Positions 1 to 12,367 of a stretch of DNA of 64,000 bases are shown here, one piece after another. The stretch spans positions 62,001 to 126,000 of the forward strand of contig CAJQUW010001148.1 in NCBI GenBank assembly GCA_907163375.1, read 5' to 3'. Numbering within the stretch: the stretch's first letter is position 1; each line of letters starts with the position of its first letter. The notes under the pieces were generated by a model. That model was not told the origin of the DNA. It did not search any database and saw only the letters and a program-made list of their open reading frames with translations. The translations under genes were made by a program, and so were the position numbers. The stretch comes from Prostheceraeus crozeri (Eukaryota > Platyhelminthes > Polycladida > Euryleptidae).

Positions 1-1
1 C

Positions 2-157
2 GAATTAATGGCCCTTGAAACAAAGAAATATCTGACTTCATGTCTAAATGCAGATCAATCAGTTGCTGTCCACGCCTACATTTTGAGTTTTAATAACCAA
101 GTGATCTACGTTTCAAGTGCAATGCTAAAATTAGATACGTCAATACGGGGATTATGA
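2..157 (+). other. open frame at window edge, possible exon end
   Basis: A frame open from the first bases runs about 51 codons to a TGA at the end of this stretch (it reads ELMALETKKYLTSC and continues). It looks protein-like but matches nothing I recognise, and no strong splice donor is visible inside it. It could be an upstream exon of the plus-strand gene that follows, or chance. Confidence 0.2.
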
Positions 158-549
158 ATCTGTGCTTATGTCATACTTGCAGACTTAAATTTGTATGGTG
201 GATTCATAACTTAGATTATCTTGACGAAAAATTAAAAAATTGTCCTGATCCCACATTGGGAAAAATGGATAATTCTCATACGTGCATCGATCACTCATGA
301 ATGCAAATTATGAATTACAGAAGTTTTGGAGAATCTGACTCATACGGCGCCTGAAAGAATTTGGGGGGGGGGCGTCTTTGGCCCCAAATGAGAAATTGTT
401 ATTTATGCGACAAAAATTTGGAAGGAAACGGAAAGCAAGTATAGATGAGTTCCATAACGCAGTGCAAGTCAACGTTAATAAGTGGTAAGCCGCCTATTTA
501 TTGTTTACAGTATACAATGATAAACGGTGTCCTATTTCTGTTATCCAGC

Positions 550-3500
550 ATGTCATCAACCACAGATCTTCCTGAAACTGAATCAATGGAAACGGACACT
601 GATAAAGAGAGCGACGTGGAAAGTCTATCGACCAGTTATTGCCCCAGATTCAAAGATTATTCCATAAGCCGTGATGCTGATCGGGTAAGTATACTTCCTC
701 GTTTTATGACAATTGTATTGGTAATTGAAGTGTGAAATAAATCAGACCTATTAAATTAATTAACCTATTAACCCTTAGCTTTTATCATGTCTCCTTGGAT
801 ACCTCTTGCAACCTTGTATATAGAGCACCTGTAATTTAAGTAAATTACGTTTTTCAATTTAAGACAATTCAAAGCAGTGGCTACTTAAAAAGTTGAGTGA
901 ACCATGTGTAACCATACTGTGCTGCATTACAATGTACAAGTATACTTTTGGAGTTGCCTGACTGACACCTGTGGATATCGTATGTAAATTGATTGATCTT
1001 ATTAATGGATTATCAACCAAATTACAATATAGAAAATGCGAGGAATATCTTGAGCCGAAAATATTGATAGAACGGATTACTTATCAAACGAAATTCGTAT
1101 CAGGTAAGTCGAATGAAGTGATGATAGATAAATTAAGTAATTAATAGCGGTTTACCTGCGCACTACACATTATACCAAGCACTGAATTGACTGAAATATT
1201 TCAACAGATAACTTTTGAATTAGATGTGATGTAAAAAGTGTTCCTCTGGTTATAAATATTTGACTATAGGTAAAGCAAGCCAATTTTTCACGACCATTCA
1301 AATAGGATCGTGCGGACAGAATGACATCGTTAACGAATCGCTTCGCATGAATACAGTAAATCCAGTCGAAGCTCGTTAATTCGGACACGGACAATTAAGA
1401 CTTCGGTCAATTAAGATCATACGGCCGCGGCATTTTTTGTATATTTGGCGGCTTATATAAGTTGCTTTTGAATTCAGACTTTCAATAATTAAGAGATAGT
1501 AAACCTGGTATTTATACTCTTAATTATCGAGCTTTGATTGCAAGATACTTTGCACAGCGTTGGCTCTAATTGATGGTTCGCTGCAATGAGATAAAGTCAA
1601 TTCTGGTAACGTGACATTAGACGGGCGTGAATTAGACGGACATTAGACATGAGGGGTAAACATTTTCGAGTAAGCTGCAACGTTTAAAATATTTCATTTA
1701 ACCAACCTCATTCCCACAGAGATTTCACTAAGTTATCTCATTTTTACATGTTACCACTACATTTATGCATCATCGCGATAGGCGTACCTGTGTATAGCTG
1801 AACATAGACGAAGCTATAGCTGAATTTTCTTAAATTCGCGTGCTTTACGTGCTCAACTTCATCGGCAAATTAGTCTTAATTATTTTTAGTAAGCTTAATG
1901 AGTCTCATTCGAACTTCTTTCTCTTTGAAAGAAGATTTGAATGTTTTACAAAAAAATATTTTGCAATTTTCAGGGATATCTGTGTAATTGATGAGTCGAT
2001 AGCTTGTCAATATAGATTAATTGATATTGTTGCTTGAAGCAAATGATTTCGTCAGATCGAGAAAGCCTGTCTTAAGTCGATTGGAATTAAAGCGTCTATG
2101 CCGGTTTATAAAAAGTGTCGAATCTTCGGAAGTACTTCATCCAGGCTCGTGAATATCCCATTTCTTGAACTGCGAATATAAAAGGGCCATATACTAACAC
2201 AGAGTGCCACACTATTAGGTTTAATCGTTTTGAATCTGTTCAAGTTTTATGTGCGAATGTGTAGCCTTCAGAATGCAAATTTAAACAGATATAAATAATG
2301 AGAGCTATGCACAGTTAATTGGATTTTTCAATCGTGGCAGAAATCTTCAAAATTCTTGTTTCACATATCTTATCGGCTACAACGGCCAGAATTTTAGCTG
2401 AGCTGATATTTTCTATCTGAAGCCTCGTCTAGCCGTAAACCGTTCGCTCGCCTTTGGCCATGTCTAGTCACAATTTCTTCTGTGGCCATGTCATCAATTC
2501 TATTCGATAGATCTCAGAAGAAATAGAAGAGCTGTATTAAACTTTTTGCATGTTAACATTTTCTAACAAATAATCTGATAGTTGTTTCAAGATGCGAGCG
2601 CTGCAATTGATCACAGTCCAGAGAATGAATGTATTTCCGGTTGCGTATCAATCTTCATAACTTATTCTATCACCAGGAAATTGAAGAAATTACCGGGTGA
2701 TTTTCGAAAATATTGGATGAGTTGTTTCAGACCTCCAATTCTATCTGATAAACTGATAAACTTCACAGCCTATAGTGATGCTTTTTATTCCTATCCTGCA
2801 GGAGCGCATGATATTGACTAATTCTTTTAAGAGACCGGTCCACTTATTCCTTGACTTACGACTGTCATTCAACGGTTTCGTTGCATGAATAGAGAGAAAG
2901 ATGAGTCGCGCAAATCTGAGCCAGAGCACCGAAATGGCATTTCGCTCACTCACTAGCTCGCTATAACGTTCAGAATTTGGCAGTGACTGCTTTCTGTCTG
3001 GTTATTGAAATTGGTCGTAATTCCTGTGGCTCAGCAGATAGAGCCGGTCTAAACAGTGTTTCTACATCGAACTTGATGCAGACTTGCTTTTATGCATAAT
3101 AAAGGTTTATATTGACCTGGGGTCTAAACAGTGTTTCTACGTCGAACTTTATGTAGACTTGCTTTAATGCATAATTAAGGTTTATATTGACCTGGATGAC
3201 TAGTTGACTACTTTCAATATTAGGCACACGTGAGATTTTCAATTCAAAATGAAGGCAGAAGCTGTCACTGTCATTTGCATCACTCAATGATTGTCGGCAT
3301 TAAAAGAGCGGTGCTACCCACGACCTGATTATTAACTGAATCATTTAAATGACTTTTGCAGACACAAATGATTTACTGGAATCACAAAGCCACTCACATC
3401 GTTTTGAAATTATTTGCTCTGTTTGATTTAGGTACACCACAATGAAGTGGAAATGTACTGACGTACGTGGAGAAGCTTCACCATTTTAAAAGCAGCTTTA

Positions 3501-3786
3501 TTTTTCAGGCAAAGCAGTTCTCACTGATCGGCGGCAGCGGACTAAACAATTTATGCCGTCGAATATTTTGAAGGATTTTGACTGCGGATATTTCGAAGAA
3601 GTATTCATTTCACGGCAGGAACAACAAATTTCCATTCAAGAATTCCCGAATTTATCGTGCGGTATCAAAGTTTCTAGACCTCATGTGACTGAGAAGGAAA
3701 TAGAGGCCTCTGTGCAGAGCGTACTAAAGCACGCAAAAGATAGATCTGATGGAAGGAGCCACCAACGCTCCCCTGCAGCTGAGTAA
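550..3786 (+). CDS. unrecognised spliced gene, 3' portion (3 predicted exons)
   Basis: Three predicted exons join in phase. Exon A, 550-684, encodes 45 residues from an ATG that directly follows a TTATCCAG acceptor-like site, and ends at a strong CGG|GTAAGT donor. Exon B is about 1043-1103 (EYLEPKILIERITYQ...) and ends CAG|GTAAGT. Its acceptor is weak, and an alternative lies at 1033 after TATAG. Exon C, 3509-3786, follows TTTTTCAG and ends in TAA. The B/C junction completes a Gly codon (G|GC). The start of A is acidic and Ser/Thr-rich (ETDTDKESDVES). Exon C is soluble-looking, with a charged C-terminus (HAKDRSDGRSHQRSPAAE). I do not recognise the family, and the true start may lie upstream. 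The 2.4-kb second intron contains a 75-bp tandem duplication. Splicing is inferred from site consensus and phase only. Confidence 0.4.
3046..3195. repeat. tandem duplication, two 75-bp units
   Basis: Two adjacent copies begin GGTCTAAACAGTGTTTCTAC at 3046 and 3121 and each ends in TATTGACCTGG. They differ at only a few bases. They lie inside the predicted second intron of the plus-strand gene. Confidence 0.85.
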
Positions 3787-4340
3787 TTGTGCCTGATGCC
3801 CCTTTTCTCAATAGGTGACTCAATTTTTCATCTCTTGTATTTGGTGTTATATCCTGGTTATCTGTGTAGCTGTTATTGTGCATATAATCTAAATAGCAGG
3901 AACTTTATTAACAACATCAAACCCGCATGTTTCTGTTGAAATTTTAACTGGAAAATCGATGCTTTTTTCTGACAATTTGGAGTCATCAAATTTCAATGTT
4001 ATTAAGAAAGTTCCTGTTATTTAGATTGTACTACGTATTTCGATGCCTTTCATAGAACATTTTGTAACCTCCATAGAACAATTGTATTTTTCGATCGTTA
4101 AGTTGTACTTTTGTATCTTCAGTGCTTATAAATACAATTTTCATGTGTGCACATTAAATTTTCATTGAATCGGTGCAGGTGTATTGCAAAATATCGTATT
4201 CTGTGTAATTTCGTTTTATTTCTACTACTCCTCATAGCTAGGAAGCTTATTGGTTTTCAGTGGAGCAATACTGAAGCACCTGCATCTTAGGGAGATAGCT
4301 AGTGTTTTACTAATTAATAGCGCAATGGGAAATTTCAACT
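3787..4340. other. 3' flank, no gene seen
   Basis: This is the AT-rich downstream flank of the plus-strand gene. No open frame or repeat stands out, and no canonical AATAAA was found. An AATACA variant near 4130 is the only polyadenylation-like hexamer noticed. Confidence 0.4.
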
Positions 4341-4365
4341 GAAGGGTAGGGGCAAATCGGTAGAA

Positions 4366-4556
4366 TCGGCGACCGCAGCTACCTACAGGCGACCGCACCT
4401 CATCTGCTAGGCGACCGCTGTTAGACCTCCGGGCGACTGCGCCCCGGCTCTTAAGGCGACCGCCCCAGGCAGTCAGGGCGGTGGACAAATAGGAATCCCC
4501 GGCGACGCTGAGGGCGACTGACCATGGCGGTCGCGGCGACCGCTCTGGTTGATAGG
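4366..4556. repeat. GC-rich cluster of GGCGACCGC-like motifs
   Basis: The word GGCGACCGC or a close variant (GGCGACTGC, GGCGACGCT, GGCGACTGACC) recurs about nine times in 190 bp, spaced irregularly by about 15-25 bp. One copy is inverted (GCGGTCGC). The GC content contrasts sharply with the AT-rich surroundings. It is too irregular for a simple satellite. Confidence 0.7.
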
Positions 4557-4558
4557 GA

Positions 4559-4596
4559 TATAAGTATAGGCCTGTGCACGTACAGGCCTACTTATA
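4559..4596. repeat. hairpin centred on GTGCAC
   Basis: Imperfect inverted arms ATAAGTATAGGCCTGT and ACAGGCCTACTTAT flank a short GCACGT centre. It abuts the GC-rich motif cluster and may be the terminus of an element that includes it. Confidence 0.65.
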
Positions 4597-4950
4597 TGGT
4601 CCACAAGACCTGACTAATGCGGTTCGTTTAACTTTTACTGTTCTTTAACTGAATTCTTTGCATATTAAATCAATCTATTTTATTTAATTTCACGCATTTG
4701 TGCAAATTTTTATCTGTTTTTCTGAATTTATGTTTTTTCTGTTGTTGCTGATGCATGATAATTATCATCGAATACCATTTTATTGCGAATTATTTATTCA
4801 GCGACGTTTCGCTCTCTTTTGCCATACGGTACACGGACCATTTTCAAGCTCACAGTGAAAAAAGCTACAATATCGAAAATTCAAAGTTATCTCAACTATA
4901 GAAATCTTGCATGAAAAGCGCAAAGATATGTACACAGATAGTCAAGGGCA

Positions 4951-4975
4951 GGGGTCGGCAACCTGCGGCCCAAGA
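4951..4975 (+). mobile_element. hAT-type terminal motif (fragment)
   Basis: CAGGGGTCGGCAACC followed by TGCGGCCC is the kind of end carried by many hAT transposons in animals. No matching partner end was found nearby, so this is called a solitary fragment. Confidence 0.5.
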
Positions 4976-5059
4976 CCCAGATGTGGCTATTTTTATTTCA
5001 AAATTGCCTACCCATATGTGCGAGTCACGATGTCTACAGTAATTTGCGTGCTTGTAATA

Positions 5060-5337
5060 CATTCTCAGTATTTCGTCCTCGTCCAAGTTGAACTGAATCA
5101 AATGGCTGTTGTTTTCGAATAGCGCGCCTCCACTTCTGTTGATCGCAGATCATTGCAGGTTTTAAGTCCAGAACTCGGAGATTATTGGACACGACTTTTG
5201 ACCATGTTTTCCTTGGTCTTCGTCCTATGACATCGGGCTGAAAAGATATCTTTCATTGAGTCATCTTCGTCATTTCTCATAATGTGGTTAGACCACGTGG
5301 CTTTCTTCTTCGCAAAACATCGGAAATACCTTCTAGA
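5060..5337 (-). mobile_element. LINE reverse-transcriptase C-terminal remnant, part 2
   Basis: The minus-strand translation includes GRRPRKTWSKVVSNNLR and, downstream, WRRAI. These are the usual closing motifs of RTE/jockey-type LINE ORF2 proteins. The frame is decayed. The fragment ends abruptly at 5337, where a CAGGGACGCCGG terminal repeat begins. The preceding piece of what looks like the same LINE resumes at 7350. Confidence 0.65.
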
Positions 5338-7349
5338 CAGGGACGCCGGCACGGGTTTAGGGCAGGTGTTGCATCAACCTCAAAGAGGGCACATTCAGGT
5401 AGGCCTACCCCTTCCTCCCACTCCAAACCAATATTTCATGTATTAAATACGTAGTAGACCTACATAGGTCTTATATAGACCTACATGTCAACTTTAAATT
5501 GATAAATATTCCATGCTCATCAGACAACAACCACTTTAGGTATGTATGAAAACGCAAATCGAATGTCTAAAAATCCCTTTACTGCTAAATTCTGTACATT
5601 TGCTATACGATATGCAAATGTGCGCGACGACACCCTTTTACCGTATGACAAGTAGATTGTCGGCGAATTCTTATAAATAGATCTCATATGATAATATAAG
5701 CAACGCGCTTTCTTTCCACTTGGAAATGTAGCTTGCAATTATCAAGTGGACAATGGACTTCTGCCTTTCCGTTATATCCGTTATATTCCGCCGCATCGAC
5801 GTATCCATCATCTGAATCCTGCTGGCGCTGAGCTCAGGCCAAATAAATTAAGCGGTCTCGCGCAGATGTCGCCACCGGTCTCTCAAGGATCCCACTACCT
5901 CCGCCGAGGCCCTTTCGATCCACGCACAGATCTGCCCACTGCGACCGTTGAGCATTGGGTTGACGTTGACGAGTGTTCCCAGGAGGAAGAGATCCTGGAG
6001 GGGTTAGCTACAGCTCCTTATTTCTAGCTCTCAAAGCGTTCCGCTAGCAGAGTAGGAGCCTTCTTCACCGGAGTCACATGAATTGACCTAAGAAGTCTTA
6101 GACGAACTAGTTTCAGCCATTGATTCCTTCCTAATCGACTGACTGGTCGCGATTAGGCCGCGCCTCGACTAGCTTGGTGCTTCACCTAATCCTGGGCTTC
6201 CGGGCTGTCACAACCACCACCGTCACCACTTTCGCTAATCGTCCAGTTCCACGCCTCCTTCGAATCTTCTGGGCGGTGCCCGACGTGATGACACTCTGCT
6301 GGGCTGACGCACCGCCTTCAACAAGACCTCTGATTCAACTGGACGACCCGAGCCAGCGGTTGATGACAGTGAACTTCTTTTCCAACACGGGTTCGTCGCC
6401 GGACGGTGAGGAGCTGCATGATGCATCCGACGGAGAACTCAACCTAGCTCCACCAAAATTTAAAGTTCCAAAGTTTTCAAATATCGTACCCACACCAAGT
6501 CCAGAATGGTGTCCAGCTTATGCCACGCTACAAACGGGGCACTACCCTACTCTACGCATCATCTAGAACTTCGGTCGGCCTCCGAAACAAAATGGCAGTT
6601 AAGTTCCAATTCCAACATCATCGAGCCGAACAGGAGGGATGCTTCGTCTCTAATCATAAGCCTGATGGGACACAGAGTCTTGTCATTGCGGGTACGCACA
6701 CTTACATGTATTAAATACGTACAAGTCCCGCAAGCTGAAGTAAAATAAGATCATCTCCCACTCCTCTCCAATGTCTTTGGAACGAAAATGACTTACACAT
6801 GAGCTTCAAAGCGATGGATAGATTTGAAAAATGTCTTCCACTCGCTGGCGCTTCACGCCAAACACTATGGAAGATGTAAAGACTGTACACTTGGGCGAAA
6901 TTTGGAAATTACAGATATCTATGATCAGTAGAAAATTTCTACGGTAGTTCTTACCTTCCAATGTATAGAAATTGTCCGATATCTTTGTTGAGGACAGATC
7001 AGTTGTCTCCAAAAATTTAGCATGTATAGATAAGGAAGTTTTCAGTCTCCGAATATTACCCCAAAGCACATAACCTAAAGACGTTCATGGTCAACGGCAA
7101 AAGGCAACGCACTCTCAGGTACCACATTCTTGTGCTTCCTGACTTTGCTATCATGTCATTGTCAAATCGCCACATTTTTCCTCTAACGTGGATGCCACCA
7201 TTGTCCAACATCTATTTTATCATCAATAATTGATGGTTAAATGGATGTTGAGTGAAAATCAGATATGTAGGCCTAATACGAAAATTATTTTCGTAATTTA
7301 TGAAGAGGTCACAAATGCAACACCTGCAACGCCCTTACCGGCGTCCCTG
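5338..7349. mobile_element. 2.0-kb TIR DNA transposon splitting a LINE remnant
   Basis: The left end CAGGGACGCCGG at 5338 is mirrored exactly by CCGGCGTCCCTG ending at 7349. Similarity continues inward on both sides as GCAGGTGTTGCAT. LINE tail motifs lie on each side, so the element probably inserted into that LINE. The interior holds short open frames (5746-6027; 6174-6566, with NFFSNTGSSPDGEE) that I do not recognise, and no transposase motif. CAG ends recall hAT, but no clear 8-bp target duplication was seen, so the superfamily is uncertain. Confidence 0.6.
5746..6566 (+). pseudogene. two unrecognised open frames inside the TIR element
   Basis: Frames at 5746-6027 (93 aa, rich in Pro, His and Arg) and 6174-6566 (130 aa, with LIQLDDPSQRLMTVNFF and SDGELNLAPPKFKVPKF) lie close together in a locally GC-rich stretch. 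They look like fragments of a once-coding segment carried by, or older than, the element. No domain was recognised. Confidence 0.25.
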
Positions 7350-7540
7350 CCTAGCTTCATCGTCTTCCTCAAGTCATCACTCCTGTGATCATCGATCAGC
7401 CACACATCACACTTTTTAAACCAATGCCCTTCTTTCCATATCCATGATCTGATTACCTTTGACAGCCCACGACTCACTCCCGTGCACATCATCGTGCTAC
7501 GGAAGCACATGGAATACACCGAACCTTTCATTTTCAAGTT
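7350..7540 (-). mobile_element. LINE reverse-transcriptase C-terminal remnant, part 1
   Basis: The minus-strand frame reads KGSVYSMCFRSTMMC, followed by DVWLIDDHRSDDLRKTMKL. This resembles the conserved KxxVYxxCVRSxMLYG block that precedes the LINE C-terminal motifs. It stops at the CAGGGACGCCGG element, and part 2 lies on the other side. Confidence 0.6.
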
Positions 7541-8348
7541 GTGGCCTTTGATGTTCTGGAACGTGCAAATCGTTAGAACCTATGCCATCCACAACCTATT
7601 TAGTTTTGCATATTAATTCTCCATAGAATGTCATCCACAAATGATGAATCAAAGTTATTACTTATTTTATGATTTTTCCATTTCCATTATTCATTTCACT
7701 CGTTTTGTGATTTGTTTTCAAAAGTCACAATAACGATTTGTATTTTAACTACGGTAAGGGGTACTTCTAGGATTGCGGCGTGCGTGACGGTTTCCGATTC
7801 AACAAAGTTGCCGGTTATAGAATTCTAGGGGTTATAGAATATTATTTGTGAAGGGGAAATAGAAATCACGAAACTATATACTGATGTCTTGTCAATCCTT
7901 TATCGTGTTGATTCAACTCAGGTGCTATCTCTTTGATCACTCAGCTATCTGTAATGAATTCGCATCTGCATATAAGCGAGCTAAAATTTCGATATGTGTA
8001 ATTAAATTTCTTGGTTTTTGTGGATGCACATTCACTTGATGTGATTTATAGAACCATTGTTTTCATGATGTTGTGTTGTATCCGATATAATGAGTTTTAT
8101 CATGCTCTTCTTGCAAGCACTGTATATTGATAAACAACATTGTGACTTGAATGAAATGCATGAGTCCACTTTCCGGAGAATGCAATTAAAACGAAAATTA
8201 ATTCTGTTCATTCAAATCACAATGCTTACATTTCTCTTTTTATTGAGCGCAACTGCCTCTAGGATATCATAAAATATATCTAAAATACCATCGTGGCATC
8301 AACTCTTTATTAATGTGAAATACTCCCTCTTCACCGAGATCCATACAA
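7541..8348. other. no gene or repeat seen
   Basis: AT-rich sequence with only short chance frames. One of 60 codons (8090-8272, plus strand) has a hydrophobic end and is unremarkable. Confidence 0.4.
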
Positions 8349-8526
8349 TTGCAATCAATTAGTACTTCCAAAAGACTAATCTCGGGACGAATTTTCATAA
8401 TAGTTGCGAGCTTCCAAGCGCTTCGCTTGTCTTCAGGCCTGAAGACGAGCGAAGCGCTCGGAAGCTCGGAACTATTATAAAAATTCGTCCCGAGACTGGT
8501 CTTTTAGAAGTACTAATTGATTGCAA
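8349..8526. repeat. 178-bp near-perfect palindrome (foldback MITE)
   Basis: The two 89-nt arms are almost exact reverse complements meeting at TTCAGGCCTGAA (centre 8437/8438). The outer ends are TTGCAATCAATTAGTACTTC and its complement. With no loop, a single strand would fold into one long hairpin. It carries no coding capacity. It is likely a non-autonomous foldback element or an RNA hairpin repeat. Confidence 0.85.
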
Positions 8527-10458
8527 CTCTTTATTAAAATCGCACCTTGCAGCATTTTCGATTTGAAATTTCATCCCGGGCATTATTGAGACCTGCGTTC
8601 CTGATAAGGCCACATTCTTTATTCATATTATGGTTACATGATGAACAAAAGCTCAAAGACTGCGCTTTAGATTATAAGTGTTAATTAATGCTGGACTAGG
8701 GTTTAATGAAATATCCATGTTTTTGGAAATGCTTCAGAGCAAAATAACATCATATTTTCCTTGTATTATATGTTTCGCTTTTATTGATATTTTAATAATT
8801 CCGGCATCTTTATAATATCTTTTCAATTAAACAAGCTGTCTTGATGTGCGAAATAAGTATCACCTGTATAACGTCGATAACATTCTATTCGTTAATTTAC
8901 CAAGTTGCATGCTTATATCATAACCTACCTACTGGTTATATTTGCTAACAGCTACTCTAGTACCTAAAAGTATTCTGAACCCCCACATATAATGTAGCGA
9001 TTATAATCATGACTTCATTTGCTTCACAAGGCCATAAAGGCAATCAGTCAGCACATAACATTATAAAAATTCATTGTCCGTTTATGTGACAAAATTACGT
9101 ATGAGAATAAGTTGAAGAAAGAAAGATAGAGAATGCTCACAATTTCGACGTTAAGAATATTCGCAGTACCTAACGAAAGAGGTTGACATTCGCTTAGTTC
9201 TAGTGAATGGACGTTGAATTGTATTTGAGGAGCGAGTGCAGGACTCGGCTCTCGTTTGGAAAATCGTATACCGCTCCGATTAACCAAAAACAAAGTTGGG
9301 AAAATACAACAAATAGGCCAGCAGTCAGCTCATTTTGTTAGCATATCTTGTGATGAGTCAAATGCCTTCACATGACATTCTCTTTGTTCACTCAAACAGT
9401 CTTGACAGGTGTTTTTCTTACGAAGCTGACATTATGGAAATGACATAAACCTCTAAGACAAGTAGATCACAATAAAAAGAATTCTTTATCTCCGATATTT
9501 TTGCTTCCAAGCAATGTCCTATTACGATGATGAGTGTCGGCATTGACTGCATGAATCAATCTGATAATTTTCGTATGTTGCTACCAAATGTCAAATGAAA
9601 AAATAAACGGTGCAGTGACAACAGTGGAACATTGATTTTGAAGTAACTAGCCTACTCCGTATAAACTATACTTCATATAACTACTTTATTCCGTTTTCTC
9701 GGAAACAATGACATTTAAATAAAACAACAGATGATTCACTCACTGCTAAAGCAAATTGTTAATGATGACATTTGTAAAGATACTGTGATCTATTTGCGTT
9801 TGTAAACTGTTATGTGAATGGAGTAGTTCATCATACAATCGTAGTAGCGCGATGACAACAATAAGGAAGGCACATATTCTTTGAAGTTCATGATTGACTG
9901 AATTGGAATAATTCACAACTGCTTGTGACATACTGCACATAATAATAGTGGAACAACCAATTAACATCGGAATAACATGTTGCTTTTAAGGCCTATGTGC
10001 GATGCGGATATATCTGTATCTTCGTCTACATAACAAAATGACAATTGCTATGATACCGCTCATAATGATACACGGAATTCTAGAGGAATTCCGTGTAATG
10101 ATATGATAAATAAAAGCTGGCATCTGTATAAATTCTACACCTATGGTTGAGAAAAAATTTCTTAAATGTTGAAAATCAATACAGCATGACAAAATAACAT
10201 ACAAAATGACAAACATTCACATTTCTATATTTTTATTCTATTTTAGCCTGCTTTCAATTTTTGCGATCATCATGTCAGTAGGAACTAGGAGGAACAATAG
10301 CTTCACCGTCACCCATATAAATGCCTATTAATTTTCAGCATTTAACTTTGACATTGAAAAATATCTGTTTGCTCTTATACGAAGTAGGCTATGCAATATA
10401 TTGGCTACATGACTTTCAGGCATTCAATTAAGCGCTCGCACTTTTACAAATATGACAA
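8527..10458. other. no gene seen; one small palindrome
   Basis: AT-rich. The only structure noted is the palindrome TACACGGAATTC / GAATTCCGTGTA at 10069-10097. No open frame looks genuine. Confidence 0.4.
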
Positions 10459-11234
10459 CCCTGTGGGAACGAATCTTGCGAAAAACTGGCGAATGTCAGC
10501 TGCAGAATATCATGCTAAAGTTCAGCCATATTTGCGGGATATTCGCTGGCGAAGTTCGCCGGCGACAATTCGCGCTCTATATGTCACCTTTTACTTTTGA
10601 CTTTCTCTCTTATTTTCTTTAGTAATCCGCCTCTACAGCCGAGGCTCTATTCTCTCCCTCACCTCCTCACTATCCCCTACATATGGCTAATCTATCTAAG
10701 AAATAAGTGCAACTAGACTATCATTCTTTGATAATGATAAGAATGTAGAGAATCCGCATATATCAATTTTCATAACATCTCTTGACATTCAATAATTTAC
10801 AACAATGACAAATATTTGAATAATATCATAGTATTTACCGCGACATTTATGGAAGATAAATACTTTTTTTAGTTTAAGCCTTCGTGAATTAAAAAAGATC
10901 CCTTTTTATCCGATCAGACTGAGTATACAATATATTTTCATGTGAAGGTAATATAAGAACATTATACTTGCCACTAATTAGTTGCTACAATATCCACGAT
11001 TTCGCCGGTTAGCGAAAAATCAGCTCGCATTAGTAACCAAATATCTACCAACTAATTATAGCAACTTTTCCGCCACCTGTCGTCTTTAATTTTACACATG
11101 TTTTTGGATAAATTATGACCGTTTTCACATGCGGAGATAGTTTTTACACGAAAATGAACCTTTAAAAAATTATCCACAAAATCGCTACCTCGCCAGATAA
11201 TCTGTTGATATTAGCAAGATGCGTTCCCACAGGG
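10459..11234. mobile_element. CCCTGTGGG TIR element, copy A (776 bp)
   Basis: The left end CCCTGTGGGAACGAATCTTGC is mirrored by GCAAGATGCGTTCCCACAGGG at the right, a TIR of about 21 bp with one mismatch. Subterminal GCGAAGTTCGCC and TTCGCCGG words recur in both orientations. A diverged relative with the same ends and homologous inner flanks lies at 21012-23052. No transposase was found, so it is non-autonomous. Superfamily unassigned. Confidence 0.75.
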
Positions 11235-11706
11235 AATCTGCTCGGTCGTCGAGAATGAAGAATTAGGCCTACTGCTGCTGAACTGATTTGATAATTGCTT
11301 GTCTAAGCATAAGGCAGCTTGAATGATGGAATTAGACTAGAGGATTCAGTCTGCATAATGACCTACAAATTACCAATTTCTCACTGCTTGAAATAAGAAA
11401 TCAGGAAATACATCTAGGCCTTCTTTCACATGACCCTCATTCACAGATTTTTTGTGGATGGAATTAAGTGGGTAGAATTTTGACATCTAATCGGTTTCCG
11501 GAGCGTTTTAAAAAAATCATTGATTGATTTTGTGAGGCCTATAGGTAAGGTCATAGAATCATTAAATATTGAACTGCATCCTCAATTGAAAAATGGAATC
11601 AGTCTTGGATTCACTCACACCCAATATCAGAAATCATTAGCAGGCCTTACATTTCTCAACATCGATAGAACTCCCTCTTTAATAAACTTTGCAGCCATCA
11701 CTAGAT
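11235..11706. other. no gene or repeat seen
   Basis: A 62-codon plus-strand frame (11520-11708) overlaps the next element and has no recognisable motif. Confidence 0.4.
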
Positions 11707-12141
11707 GACATTGCCACGCGCAATTACGGAGCACCCCAAACATCTGTGGTTAAGGGCAGTTTATACTTCTACGCGAGTACATACGCGCTGCACCAAGAGT
11801 CAGCAATCACGCGTAATCTGATGATGTCAAAGCATGGGGAATGTTTATGAACAAACGCGGGCGAGCGCTTATAGTTTGCGTGTCGTCTACGTCGCTTGCT
11901 CTGCGCTGCCGCTTGAACCACGGATGAACCGCTAAGCATGTTGTGTCTTCCCCGAGCATGAAATTTTGGTCCTATCACTTTGTTCAGCCTCTGGTACATG
12001 CAGACACATGAGACGCCAAGTCTAACGTAACAGGACTGCCGACAAGTGTTGCACAAATGTCACGCGTAACCACGGATACTTATGGTCGTGTAATTGCGCG
12101 TAGTTTACGCGTGAATTACGCGTAATTGAGCGTGGCATGTC
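11707..12141. mobile_element. MITE with GCCACGC terminal repeats (435 bp)
   Basis: Left GACATTGCCACGCGCAATT and right GAGCGTGGCATGTC are inverted, with one indel. CGCGTAATTACGCG-type words repeat near the right end. The interior is GC-richer than its surroundings. No clear target duplication and no coding capacity. Confidence 0.65.
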
Positions 12142-12367
12142 ACCTTGATACCCGTGCAAATTTGAGATACCCAAATTTGGCATGTGTATCTCACATAAGC
12201 CTAAAAAGAATTGTCAAGTCACTTGATTATCGATCAAATTGGTTGATGACTTTGTAAGTTCTTATTACAAATATGGATAGTTGTTAAAAAAAATTCTTCC
12301 AAATAATCATTTATTTATCCATTTTTCAATCGGTAATAGATGAGAAATTTTTGGACATCATTTCTGT
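12142..12367. other. no gene seen
   Basis: Short AT-rich spacer between two repeat elements. Confidence 0.4.

Noticed and set aside
10069-10097. Small EcoRI-containing palindrome
   Set aside because: A 12-bp arm palindrome is too short to interpret. Noted only in the gap entry.
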